NCBI GenBank assembly: GCA_023416335.1
Contig: JAEZHY010000272.1
Span: 1-26,871 of the forward strand
Direction: 5' to 3'
DNA length: 26,871 bases
From: Pseudomonadota bacterium
GTDB taxonomy: Bacteria > Desulfobacterota > Syntrophobacteria > Syntrophobacterales > Syntrophobacteraceae
Every line of letters begins with the position of its first letter. Positions within the stretch are counted from its first letter, which is position 1. Shown piece after piece: positions 1-7,442 of the stretch. Made by a program: the position numbers and the translations under genes. The notes under the pieces are model-generated. The model was given only the letters and a program-made list of their open reading frames with translations. It did no database searches and was not told the DNA's origin.

Positions 1-525
1 GCTTTCACCTGTAATGAGAACGTTGCTGCTGGTTTGGGCTACGCGGTTGATGCTCTCGTAAATCTTACGCATCGGAGGACTCTCTCCGATGAGACAACCG
101 AAATAAAGAGGTCCGTCACGATCCCCGGATTGTCCGTCGATATTTCCCTTGCTCTGGAGGGCATTGGAAATTACGGAGAGGATCTCTTCATTGTTGAAGG
201 GCTTGGGGAAATAGTCGTAAGCACCTTCATTCATGGCCTCCACGGCGAGTTCCGTGCTGGCGTAGGCGGATATCATGATAACGGTGGTGTGCGGAGATAT
301 GGTCTTGCACTGCTTCAGGACTTCAAGCCCGTTCATGGGCTGCATGCGAATATCGGTGATGACGAGATCGAATGGAGTTTTTTGAATGAGGTCCAGTGCT
401 TCCCGGCCGCTTTCGGCACATTGAACGTTGTAGCCCTCCCTCAGAAGCAGAATCTCGAGGAGTTCGCGCATGCCTTTTTCGTCGTCGACGACGAGAATGC
501 CAGGTGTGTTCCGGTTCTGGAGCAT
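1..525 (-). CDS. Sigma54-type (NtrC family) response regulator, 3' part missing
   Basis: This is the N-terminal 175 residues of a two-component response regulator. The receiver domain covers residues 8-125: acidic pair D14-D15, phospho-acceptor D58 (in VITDIRM), S86 and K108 (in FPKPF). A linker follows, and then the start of an AAA+ sigma54-interaction domain (LIGESPPMRKIYESI). The window edge falls inside the Walker A loop, after GES. The family normally continues with the ATPase core and a Fis-type DNA-binding helix, and activates RpoN promoters when phosphorylated. The ATG at 525 is the only usable start, because an in-frame stop lies 11 codons upstream with no other start codon between. 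No good ribosome site precedes it. It lies 66 bases downstream of pyrC on the same strand with no terminator visible between, so it may be read from the pyr transcript. The cognate kinase is not in view. Confidence 0.93.
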   Translation of the reverse strand, partial: MLQNRNTPGILVVDDEKGMRELLEILLLREGYNVQCAESGREALDLIQKTPFDLVITDIRMQPMNGLEVLKQCKTISPHTTVIMISAYASTELAVEAMNEGAYDYFPKPFNNEEILSVISNALQSKGNIDGQSGDRDGPLYFGCLIGESPPMRKIYESINRVAQTSSNVLITGES

Positions 526-591
526 AGGGAATCTACCGTAATAATCTTCTTTTCCTTATTTAATCGGCCAAACTGAAAGCGCGGACGACAA

Positions 592-1899
592 TTATTTTTC
601 CGGGAGGGCCTCTTCTCCTCCTACGAGTACCATAACGGCCCGGCCCTGTACTGCCATTCCGTTAAAAGGGCAGTTCCTGCTCTTGGACTTAAACGTATCG
701 ACATCGATCACGTACTTGCTCTCAGGATCGATCAGCGTGAGATCGGCGGCGGCGCCTTTCCGCAAAGTGCCGTGGGGGATGTTCAGGATGCCGGCGGGAT
801 TGCAGGTCACCTTCGCCACTGCCTGCAGGGGCGACAGGACCTTGTCGCGCACGAGCTGAAGGATAAGGGGAAGGGATGATTCCAGCCCGATTATTCCATT
901 TGATGCAAATTCGAACTCGAGATCTTTCTCGACGGAACTGTGAGGTGCATGATCCGAGGCGATGGCGTCCAGAGTGCCGTCCGCCAGTCCTGCACGGATT
1001 GCTTCCATGTCCCGACTGCTCCTCAGAGGAGGATTGACCTTGTAAACCGGATTAAAGGACGAGATCAGGTCGTCGCTGAGCGTAAAATAATGCGGCGCGG
1101 TTTCCGCGGTCACGGGAACGCCGCGCTTCTTTGCCTGTCTGATGAGTTCAACGGAACCGGCAGTGCTGACATGAGCGATGTGGACGCGGCCCCGGGTGAG
1201 TTCCGCCAGCAGAATATCGCGTGCTATCATCACCTCTTCGGCTGCGCCCGGAATTCCGCGCAGACCGAGGCGCGTGGAGAGGGGACCTTCATTCATGAGC
1301 CCGCTGCCCGACAGATTGGAATCCTCACTGTGGCTGATGACAAGCATGTCGAATGTCCTGGCGTATTCGAGCGCCCGTCTCATAAGGAGACTGTTCATAA
1401 CCGGCTTGCCGTCATCGGAGACCGCAACGGCCCCGGCGTCCCGAAGTTCGCCGTATTCGGCAAGGTTCTTGCCTTCCAGACCGTGACTGATCGCCCCGAC
1501 AGGGAAAACGCGGCACGAGCCCTGGTCTCGAGCTTTTTCGAGGATATACTGGGTTACTGCGGCACAATCGTTAACGGGGTGGGTATTGGGCATGCAGGCA
1601 ACACTGGTAAAGCCGCCTGCAACGGCAGCGCGGGTACCGGTTTCCACGGTCTCCTTGTACTCTTCCCCGGGTTCGCGAAGGTGGACGTGCATATCGATCA
1701 GGCCGGGGGTGATCCATTTGCCGGAAGCAGCGACCTGCCTGATTCCGGAAAGGCCCTCGATGTGCAGATCTCTGCCGATCTCAGCGATCCGGCCGTCCAG
1801 AACAAGGATATCCATAGTGTCATCCAGCCCCTGGGCCGGATCGAGGATTCTGCCGTTGCGAAATATAAAAGACTTCGAATTACCGTTTGATTTCATCAT
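592..1899 (-). CDS. pyrC: Dihydroorotase, class I type
   Basis: Catalyses reversible ring closure of N-carbamoyl-aspartate to dihydroorotate, the third step of pyrimidine synthesis, in the cytosol. The 435-residue length fits the long class I enzymes rather than the roughly 350-residue E. coli type. Metal and substrate motifs are intact: HVHLREPG at 71-78 (H71, H73), MPNT at 103-106, SDDG at 161-164 (D163 is the likely bridging ligand), H190, H243 in AHVST, and DHAPH at 316-320 (D316). All expected ligands are present, so the protein should be active rather than a structural pseudo-dihydroorotase. There are two adjacent ATGs (1899 and 1896). A GGAG sits 2 bases before the first and 5 before the second, so the second may be the true start. 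It follows pyrB by 30 bases and is almost certainly co-transcribed with it. Confidence 0.96.
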   Translation of the reverse strand: MMKSNGNSKSFIFRNGRILDPAQGLDDTMDILVLDGRIAEIGRDLHIEGLSGIRQVAASGKWITPGLIDMHVHLREPGEEYKETVETGTRAAVAGGFTSVACMPNTHPVNDCAAVTQYILEKARDQGSCRVFPVGAISHGLEGKNLAEYGELRDAGAVAVSDDGKPVMNSLLMRRALEYARTFDMLVISHSEDSNLSGSGLMNEGPLSTRLGLRGIPGAAEEVMIARDILLAELTRGRVHIAHVSTAGSVELIRQAKKRGVPVTAETAPHYFTLSDDLISSFNPVYKVNPPLRSSRDMEAIRAGLADGTLDAIASDHAPHSSVEKDLEFEFASNGIIGLESSLPLILQLVRDKVLSPLQAVAKVTCNPAGILNIPHGTLRKGAAADLTLIDPESKYVIDVDTFKSKSRNCPFNGMAVQGRAVMVLVGGEEALPEK

Positions 1900-1929
1900 T
1901 TCTCCGGGAAAAATAATCCGTCCGGGACG

Positions 1930-2847
1930 TCATCTTTGGGCCAACAGATAAAGTAAAGCCATCCTGACCGCCACTCCGTTGGTAACCTGGTCAAGGATTA
2001 CGGAGTAAGGTCCGTCCGCAACTTCGGGGCTGATTTCAACCCCCCGGTTCATAGGTCCTGGATGCATAATGACAACGTCGCTCTTCGCCTTTTTCAGCCT
2101 GGTGCCGTTGATTCCAAAATAGGTGGAGTATTCGCGCAGGGAAGGCAGCAGCATTTGCTGCTGACGTTCCTTTTGCAAACGAAGAACCATGATCACATCC
2201 GCCTGCGGGATGCAGTCTTCCAGGCGGTAGCTCACTTTGGCGCCCATATTTTCCAGGTAGGGGGGAATGAGAGTCGTCGGGCCGCATACGGTCACTTTGG
2301 ACCCCATCTTTGTGAGGCCCCAGATATTGGAGCGTGCGACTCTGCTATGGTAAATATCGCCAACGATCAGCACGTTCAATCCATCGAGCCTGCCTTTGTG
2401 CTCACGTATGGTGAGCATGTCCAGGAGCGCCTGCGAAGGATGTTCGTGCATTCCGTCCCCGGCGTTGATAACCGATGCCGGAGTCCGCGCCGCCAGCATG
2501 TGCGGAGCGCCCGAAGATGAATGCCGGACGACGAAGACGTCGGGTTTCATCGCTTCGAGATTCTTGAGCGTGTCGAGCAGCGTTTCACCCTTGACCATCG
2601 AACTGGTCGATCCCGTTATGGAATAGGTATCCGCGCTCAGTCGCTTTGCGGCGATATCAAAAGATGTCCGAGTTCGGGTACTCGGCTCGTAAAAAAGGTG
2701 GATGACCGTTTTGCCTCTCAGGGTGGGTACCTTTTTTATTGCCCGCGCATTGATTTCCTTGAGAGAATGAGCTAAATCCAGGATGTACTCGATTTCGGCC
2801 ACCTCCAGGTCCCGTATGCCCAGAAGGTCTTTTCGATTGAAGCTCAT
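1930..2847 (-). CDS. pyrB: Aspartate carbamoyltransferase catalytic subunit
   Basis: Condenses carbamoyl phosphate with aspartate, the committed step of pyrimidine synthesis. The protein has 305 residues, normal for a catalytic chain. The carbamoyl-phosphate site STRTRTSF is at 56-63, the mobile loop SSMVKGE (K86) at 82-88, and HPSQALLD at 136-143. HPGPMNRG occurs in the C-terminal aspartate domain. The start at 2847 has a GAGGA 7 bases upstream. pyrB is followed by pyrC at 30 bases, an arrangement common in bacteria where the two enzymes may also associate. No pyrI regulatory subunit gene is adjacent, so allosteric control of the E. coli type is not indicated here. The upstream region (2848-3249) shows no recognisable PyrR-type leader that I could support. 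Confidence 0.97.
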   Translation of the reverse strand: MSFNRKDLLGIRDLEVAEIEYILDLAHSLKEINARAIKKVPTLRGKTVIHLFYEPSTRTRTSFDIAAKRLSADTYSITGSTSSMVKGETLLDTLKNLEAMKPDVFVVRHSSSGAPHMLAARTPASVINAGDGMHEHPSQALLDMLTIREHKGRLDGLNVLIVGDIYHSRVARSNIWGLTKMGSKVTVCGPTTLIPPYLENMGAKVSYRLEDCIPQADVIMVLRLQKERQQQMLLPSLREYSTYFGINGTRLKKAKSDVVIMHPGPMNRGVEISPEVADGPYSVILDQVTNGVAVRMALLYLLAQR

Positions 2848-3102
2848 AAAGGTTCCTCATGTGATCCAAATGGACCTTCGGTCCGATCCCGACTCAGCGC
2901 TCACATTCAGAGAGCTGCCCGGCAGTTGACTATATCAACAGATGACTTTACCATGTTGAGGCCGGTTGTGGTAATGTAAAAAAGAGGACAGGCGAGAAAA
3001 TCCTTCGACAGCCGGAGCTGTTGTCGTGTTGCCTTTTCTTGAAACATTTACAATTTGTATTAATATTAGCTTAGCTCGGACCTTGAAAGAGCACCTTCCG
3101 GC

Positions 3103-3131
3103 TTGACACCCATCGATATTAGCATTTTAAT
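3103..3131 (+). promoter_or_regulatory. Sigma70-type promoter for greA
   Basis: A perfect -35 box TTGACA (3103-3108) is followed by a 17-base spacer and the -10 box TTTAAT (3126-3131, five of six consensus bases). Transcription would start near 3138, giving a leader of about 110 bases before greA. Confidence 0.75.
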
Positions 3132-3204
3132 GGGTCGGCAATGCCGGAATTTTGGTTTGGGTACCTTGTTGAAACGTGGTTTTCGAGAAATGACGGAGAT
3201 GCCT

Positions 3205-3234
3205 CTGCGGTCACTGGAACCGCAGTTTTTATTT
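3205..3234 (+). terminator. Intrinsic terminator or attenuator inside the greA leader
   Basis: A perfect 7-bp stem CTGCGGT (3205-3211) / ACCGCAG (3219-3225) with a 7-base loop is followed at once by TTTTTATTTT. It lies downstream of the greA promoter and ends about 15 bases before the greA start codon, just ahead of its ribosome site. Transcripts from 3138 could therefore end here as an RNA of about 95 nucleotides, or read through into greA. No gene lies upstream on this strand that would otherwise need termination here. Confidence 0.7.
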
Positions 3235-3249
3235 TAGAAAGGAGAGAGG

Positions 3250-3720
3250 ATGGCCAGGATTCCCATCACAAGGCAGGGATATGACAAATTGAGGAGCGAG
3301 TTGCAGCGCCTTCAAAAAGAAGAACGGCCTAGCAACATAAAGGCGATTGAAGAAGCCCGCGGCCACGGAGATATCTCCGAAAATGCGGAATTCGAAGCCG
3401 CCAAAGAGAAACAGGCCATTATCGAAGGTAAGATTCAGGATTTGACGGATAAGGTCGCCAACTCTCAGATTGTCGATCTGCCCGAAGATGTCGATGGGAA
3501 AGCGATTTTCGGATGCAAAGTCATGGTCGAAGATCTCGAAACCGGAGAGGTCAGTTCTTACCGCCTGGTAGGCCCGTATGAGGCGGACGTGCAGGCCGGC
3601 ACAATTTCCGTTACCTCACCTCTTGGAAAGGCGCTCATCGGCAAGGAAGAAGGTGAGGAAATCAAAGTGCAGACACCCAAAGGGATCCGCAATCTGGAAA
3701 TCCGCGAAATCCTCCCCTGA
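3250..3720 (+). CDS. greA: Transcription elongation factor GreA
   Basis: Binds the secondary channel of RNA polymerase and stimulates cleavage of backtracked transcripts. At 156 residues it matches the family (E. coli 158). The N-terminal coiled-coil (residues 1-75) carries the tip acidic residues D41 and E44 in GHGDISENAEFEAAKE, which coordinate the catalytic magnesium. The C-terminal FKBP-like domain includes ISVTSPLGKALIGKEEGEE and ends in the basic segment TPKGIRNLEI. The ribosome site AAAGGAGAGAGG sits directly upstream of the ATG. It is a single gene under its own promoter, with a terminator-like hairpin in its leader, which suggests control by premature termination. A long inverted repeat follows the stop codon. 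Confidence 0.97.
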   Translation: MARIPITRQGYDKLRSELQRLQKEERPSNIKAIEEARGHGDISENAEFEAAKEKQAIIEGKIQDLTDKVANSQIVDLPEDVDGKAIFGCKVMVEDLETGEVSSYRLVGPYEADVQAGTISVTSPLGKALIGKEEGEEIKVQTPKGIRNLEIREILP

Positions 3721-3758
3721 GCTTTTTCCCCGGACGATTAAATTATAATCGGCCACGT

Positions 3759-3798
3759 CGAAATCCCCCATACCCTGGCCAACGGATGGGGGATTTCG
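3759..3798 (+). terminator. Long hairpin downstream of greA
   Basis: A perfect 13-bp inverted repeat, CGAAATCCCCCAT (3759-3771) and ATGGGGGATTTCG (3786-3798), with a 14-base loop. No T-run follows the right arm, so it may act as a transcript end-stabiliser or a weak terminator. Its core CCCCCAT/ATGGGGG is shared with the terminator at 17423-17461. Confidence 0.55.
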
Positions 3799-3909
3799 CG
3801 TCTGTGCGGTCAATAATACCTCCCCTTGAGCATTGAATATCTATAAACACTGCAAACTCAATTACTTGTAAATCGCGTAAATGGCTTTATTTTCTCATAT
3901 GTTTTGAAT

Positions 3910-3937
3910 TTGCCTTCCTTGCTTTCTAGGGTAAAAT
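3910..3937 (+). promoter_or_regulatory. Probable promoter for the zincin-like lipoprotein gene
   Basis: The -35-like TTGCCT (3910-3915), a 16-base spacer and the -10 box TAAAAT (3932-3937, five of six consensus bases) end 28 bases before the ATG at 3966. The flanking DNA is AT-rich. Confidence 0.45.
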
Positions 3938-3965
3938 TCATCAACTTACATTAAAAGGAGAGAGG

Positions 3966-4883
3966 ATGAAGTTCGTGAACGCGGCGAAGACGGCCGTACT
4001 GTTCGCAGTAATTCTGACCGCAGCATGCACGGGTTTTTCTCCGTCATTCGAGCAACGGTTTGCCGAACGGCCTCATAGCGCAGACAGTGAGATGCCGCGT
4101 TTTGAGAACCGTTTGGAAACCGATCATTTTGTACTGCACTGGACAAATGCGAGTTCCCATTCTCGGGACAATATTGCAGATCCGCAAGTAGTCAAGGATA
4201 CGGCGGGTTACCTGGAAACGGCCCGGGAAAAGTATGTCGGCCTGTTTGGGCGAACGCCGTACACACCTCCGGGAAAAGATAAAATAGAGGTCGTCTTCCG
4301 AGATATCGACTGCTACGGTTTGGCAGACCCACCCGACGGCCCCATTCAGTTCAACTCTGACGCCTGGGTGCGGTCCAGCGGCATCAGGCAGCCCACTTCA
4401 GCGCACGAACTCTTCCACAAAATGCAGTATGCCTATGGATACAAGACTCACTGGAACCCCAGGAGGCCCTTTATGTGGTTTACGGAGGGTACGGCGGCCT
4501 GGAGCGAGGTGTTTGTGTGGGGGCGTGTAAGCCGAACATGCAAAGTCGACGAGATATTCAAGGACACCCGGCTCGATATATACGCTGCAGACGATATGGC
4601 CATGCCCTTCTGGATCTTTTTCGTTAAAGGTAATCAGGAGCAGGCGAAGAATGAACTGATGGTCAAGCTGTTCGAAAAATGTGAGCAGTTGCAGGACGTA
4701 AGGCTTGCCCTGGATCAGGTGATCCAGGAGGAGTACGGATCGCCGGAAAAGTTCTTCGCTTCATTTTCGGCCGGGCGCAAGAAAGGCTTTTGGGCGGAGT
4801 CGTGTTGCGGGCCATACAACTGTATTCTGGGGCCTGATGGGAAGGATATGGTCGAGAAAGTGAAGTGTATGCAGAAAGGGTAG
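3966..4883 (+). CDS. Secreted or lipid-anchored zincin-like metallopeptidase, uncharacterised
   Basis: A 305-residue exported protein I cannot assign to a named family. Residues 1-21 form a signal peptide ending in ILTAAC, so cleavage before C21 as a lipoprotein is possible though the lipobox is imperfect. A gluzincin-like zinc site is visible: HELFH at 147-151 (H147, E148, H151) and, 23 residues on, WFTEGTAAW with E174 as probable third ligand. This spacing resembles secreted peptidase MA-like proteins. The C-terminal part is Cys-rich (ESCCGPYNC near 278-286), which suggests disulphides. The start is well supported by AAGGAG 5 bases upstream, and a promoter candidate lies just before it. Two tandem hairpins follow the stop. 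The substrate is unknown and proteolytic activity is inferred only from the motif. Confidence 0.75.
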   Translation: MKFVNAAKTAVLFAVILTAACTGFSPSFEQRFAERPHSADSEMPRFENRLETDHFVLHWTNASSHSRDNIADPQVVKDTAGYLETAREKYVGLFGRTPYTPPGKDKIEVVFRDIDCYGLADPPDGPIQFNSDAWVRSSGIRQPTSAHELFHKMQYAYGYKTHWNPRRPFMWFTEGTAAWSEVFVWGRVSRTCKVDEIFKDTRLDIYAADDMAMPFWIFFVKGNQEQAKNELMVKLFEKCEQLQDVRLALDQVIQEEYGSPEKFFASFSAGRKKGFWAESCCGPYNCILGPDGKDMVEKVKCMQKG

Positions 4884-4900
4884 ACCGAGAAAGGTTGACG

Positions 4901-4926
4901 GGGAAGGACTTTCCGTCGTCCTTCCC
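4901..4926 (+). terminator. First of two tandem hairpins after the zincin-like gene
   Basis: A perfect 9-bp stem, GGGAAGGAC (4901-4909) and GTCCTTCCC (4918-4926), with an 8-base loop. It starts 17 bases after the stop codon. There is no T-run, so it may be a processing or stabilising structure. Confidence 0.4.
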
Positions 4927-4940
4927 GAATGTCTGTTATA

Positions 4941-4971
4941 TCAGGGCGATCAACGTGGTTGATCGCCCTGA
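4941..4971. terminator. Bidirectional terminator-like hairpin
   Basis: A perfect 14-bp stem, TCAGGGCGATCAAC (4941-4954) and GTTGATCGCCCTGA (4958-4971), with a 3-base loop. It lies between the plus-strand zincin-like gene and the minus-strand fragment ending at 4978, so it could serve both. The flanking T-runs are weak. Confidence 0.6.
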
Positions 4972-4977
4972 GTTGCA

Positions 4978-5175
4978 TTAAGGGCTTATTCGGGTAGTCA
5001 TTACCAGACTGTATACATTAAATGTGACGGTAACAGTCTCTGGGGGCCAGTAGCTCTTTCCGATGAGCAACACGCTGACCGGGCCTCCGAACATTCCCAC
5101 TCCGGTTGAGCCGTTGATGACCTCGATCCGGTCCCCGGCTGCGAGTGTAATGCGATTTGCTTTCCCCGTGTACAA
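4978..5175 (-). pseudogene. Orphan coding fragment, possible gene remnant
   Basis: A 65-codon reading frame whose third codon positions favour G/C, as in the surrounding genes, so it looks like true coding sequence. It reads as beta-rich, Gly-rich protein (AAGDRIEVINGSTGVGMFGG), like the C-terminal strands of a larger domain. It has no ATG: the only candidate start is TTG at 5175, no ribosome site precedes it, and an in-frame stop lies eight codons further upstream. This fits a decayed or truncated gene better than an intact one. I do not recognise the family. The alternative is a small expressed protein with a poor start. Confidence 0.35.
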
Positions 5176-5414
5176 AATTGGATTGTGAGCAGCCCAATTT
5201 CAAATTCTGAGAAGAGGTCCTCTCAGTTGCTTTCGCAGAGCTGGAATCGGTAGTTTAAAGCTACCGGAACAGCGAAAATCAGTTTCATACAAGCTTCAAT
5301 TTTGCCTTTGAAGGTGCGGGATCGAGCTATAGAATGTCACCAGGCTAAAGTCGAGCCTGAGTATTCTTTTTTTCGTGCATTCGGAAGCTCATAACAAAAG
5401 AACCGGGTAAACCT

Positions 5415-6881
5415 ATGAAGAAGAACTTGGTGGTCGGTATTCTCCTGATCCTTTGCTCCCTGATTTCCGGAGCAACGGCCTCTGCGCAACTGTCGGATTC
5501 AAGCGGGCGCGGGGCTGTGTATGAGGAACATTCCATCGCCCCCTACCAGGGATGTGGTGCTGTCTACTCCACTGTGGCCGGTACTGATGCTCCACTCACG
5601 GTGACCGTTGCCGAGGCGAATGAGAGTAAACCTGTTTCGGGAAGTGCCTCGGAGTCGGGAACGGGTATGTTGTGGGCCATCTTGTGGGTGTTTATCGGAG
5701 GAATGGCTCTGAATCTCACGCCGTGCGTCTATCCTTTGATTCCGGTGACAATCTCGTATTTTGGCGGGAAGGCGGCTTCGAGTGGTGAGTCCGGGAGTTC
5801 TGTGGCAGCGCATGCCGTGGTTTACATACTCGGGCTCGCGTTGATGAATTCCATGCTGGGCGTCTTTGCGGCTCTGTCCGGTCAGTTGCTGGGGGGGATG
5901 CTGCAAAATCCCGCTACCCTTCTGGCGGTCGCAGCGATCATGGTCGTTTTTGCGCTCAGCATGTTCGATCTCTGGGAGTTCCGGCTCCCGGTGTTTGTGA
6001 CCGGGGCCGCAGCCAGGAACTATACGGGTTATTTCGGAAGCCTTTTCATCGGACTGACTCTTGGCATTGTCGCTGCTCCATGCATTGGACCGTTTGTAAT
6101 CGGGATTCTGATGTGGGTTGCCGGTACCGGTAATCCTTTGTTCGGTTTCATAGTTTTTTTCAGCCTCAGCCTGGGGATGGGATGTCCGCTGTTTATTCTG
6201 GCCCTGCTTTCCGGACGACTCGATCGACTTCCAAAATCGGGCGAGTGGATGTTGTGGGTCCGGAAGGCGATGGGGTGGATTCTGATTGGAATGGCGGCCT
6301 ATTTTGTGAAGCCGGTGCTGCCATTTGTCGGCGGGACGGCAGTTCTGACGGCTGCGGCCCTGGGAGCCGGAATCCATCTAGGATGGATGAGCGCGGGGAA
6401 AGCGGAATCCCGCACTTTCACCATGATAAGAAAGGGAGTCGGCGCAGCATGTATTGTCATTGCCTGTGGAGTAATCTGGGCATCGACTGTGCATAGCGAG
6501 GGTATCAAATGGCTGGCGTTTTCGGATCAAGTCCTGACGGAAGCCAAGACGGCGGGAAAGCCCATAATAATCGACTTTTATGCGGATTGGTGCGCGCCCT
6601 GCAGGGAGATGGATCGGCTCACCTTTCATAACAAATCGGTCGTCGAAGCTGCAGGCAAGGATTTCATCATGATAAAAGTGGACCTGACCCGCAGCGGAGA
6701 CCCGGCCAAAGAGCGCCTGGCCCGGCGGTATTACGTGCGGGGAGTACCGACTATTCTTTTCCTGGAGCCGGGAGGTGATGAGAGAATGGAACTGCGGGTG
6801 CTCGAGGTCATGCCGCCGGAGAAGTTCCTGGCGAGAATGACCCAGCTGAAAAAAAGCGGCGTGTCAAGCGAACCCCAATAA
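5415..6881 (+). CDS. DsbD-type thiol:disulfide interchange protein lacking the N-terminal domain
   Basis: Moves reducing equivalents from cytoplasmic thioredoxin across the inner membrane to periplasmic thiol proteins. A signal peptide spans 1-24. A short region (25-82) holds only one cysteine (C47). The multi-span beta domain covers about 85-355 and carries the paired membrane cysteines C104 (in NLTPCVYPLIP) and C223 (in VAAPCIGPF). A C-terminal thioredoxin domain (about 365-480) has the active site WCAPC (C393, C396). At 488 residues it is shorter than E. coli DsbD (about 565). The missing part corresponds to the periplasmic alpha domain that passes electrons to DsbC or CcmG. Electrons may therefore leave straight from the C-terminal domain to other partners. 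No clear ribosome site precedes the ATG. The neighbours do not reveal the client. Confidence 0.88.
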   Translation: MKKNLVVGILLILCSLISGATASAQLSDSSGRGAVYEEHSIAPYQGCGAVYSTVAGTDAPLTVTVAEANESKPVSGSASESGTGMLWAILWVFIGGMALNLTPCVYPLIPVTISYFGGKAASSGESGSSVAAHAVVYILGLALMNSMLGVFAALSGQLLGGMLQNPATLLAVAAIMVVFALSMFDLWEFRLPVFVTGAAARNYTGYFGSLFIGLTLGIVAAPCIGPFVIGILMWVAGTGNPLFGFIVFFSLSLGMGCPLFILALLSGRLDRLPKSGEWMLWVRKAMGWILIGMAAYFVKPVLPFVGGTAVLTAAALGAGIHLGWMSAGKAESRTFTMIRKGVGAACIVIACGVIWASTVHSEGIKWLAFSDQVLTEAKTAGKPIIIDFYADWCAPCREMDRLTFHNKSVVEAAGKDFIMIKVDLTRSGDPAKERLARRYYVRGVPTILFLEPGGDERMELRVLEVMPPEKFLARMTQLKKSGVSSEPQ

Positions 6882-6896
6882 GGCGGCAGATGCAGA

Positions 6897-7115
6897 TCAG
6901 GGATTTGTGTCCGGCTCTCCGGCAAGACGCCGAAGAAATCCGATCACGTCCATAACGGCCCTGGACCTGGCTTGGGGCTCCTCCATGCCACGTTTATACT
7001 GGTACTCCTGGAATAAATCGATGGTCTTCTCCAGGAGCTTTTCGAGTTGTTTCGAATCGAGCAGATATTTTTCCATTTCCTCTTCTTTTCGGGTTTTTGA
7101 GTTCCATAAAAACAT
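6897..7115 (-). CDS. Small helical protein of unknown function
   Basis: A 72-codon frame with a charged, helix-rich product (SKQLEKLLEKTIDLFQEYQ, then a C-terminal RAVMDVIGFLRRLAGE). Its protein-like composition and its place in a gap between two genes support it as real. The start is uncertain. The ATG at 7115 has no good ribosome site, while an internal ATG at 7073 (giving 58 residues, MEKYLLDSKQ...) is preceded by AAGAGGAA but at very short spacing. No membrane segment or known motif is visible. It converges on the dsbD-like gene, with 15 bases between the stop codons. I assign no function. Confidence 0.55.
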   Translation of the reverse strand: MFLWNSKTRKEEEMEKYLLDSKQLEKLLEKTIDLFQEYQYKRGMEEPQARSRAVMDVIGFLRRLAGEPDTNP

Positions 7116-7442
7116 GCCGGCAGGAACCCCATGTCGGCACTCCCCTCAACGGAACAAGGTAAGGAAATTTATCGAGATGCCGACCGGCAAAAATGATATG
7201 AGTTGCACCTGGAATACGCGGCGAAACTCTGAAATTTTACCGTTTCGTGTTTCGTGATGGGCATCCGCGAAAAGTTAAGCGGAGGTGTTCTATCATTTTC
7301 GACTCGATGTTGGGGAAAATATTTGCGGACCGAAGTGCGATTTTTTGATTGAGCTTGTCGGTCCGTGATGCGAAAAGAATGGAATTATAAGCGTAATTCA
7401 TCGAAATCGTAATTTTCACGATATTTCGTCAGGAGTCCATCA
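7116..7442. other. Intergenic region upstream of the lytic transglycosylase gene
   Basis: The region holds 327 bases with no credible gene. An imperfect inverted repeat (CGAAATCGT ... ACGATATTTCG, around 7402-7428) ends just before the ribosome site of the downstream gene and could be a hairpin or an operator. A TATAAG hexamer occurs at 7386-7391, but no matching -35 box is seen at the right distance. Confidence 0.5.

Larger units (their letters stand above)
2848..3249. other. Divergent intergenic region between pyrB and greA
   Basis: The region holds 402 bases with no credible protein gene. The right part carries the greA promoter and leader hairpin, listed separately. A short inverted repeat GGACC-TTC-GGTCC at 2872-2884 lies about 25 bases upstream of pyrB and would form a small hairpin in the pyrB leader. 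An imperfect inverted repeat (CGACAGC...GCTGTTGTCG) lies near 3006-3026. The stretch 3045-3075 is AT-rich. I could not identify a convincing pyrB promoter. Confidence 0.6.

Noticed and set aside
940..1890. Long plus-strand open frame opposite pyrC
   Set aside because: It is a shadow of pyrC: no ribosome site, no recognisable domain, and the minus strand encodes an intact dihydroorotase.
2869..2950. PyrR-type attenuator or promoter for pyrB
   Set aside because: Only a 5-bp hairpin (2872-2884) is present and no hexamer pair at correct spacing could be found.
5018..5203. Alternative minus-strand frame with ATG-like start overlapping the orphan fragment
   Set aside because: Its product is rich in Arg/His/Ser and lacks the third-position bias of the overlapping frame at 4978-5175.
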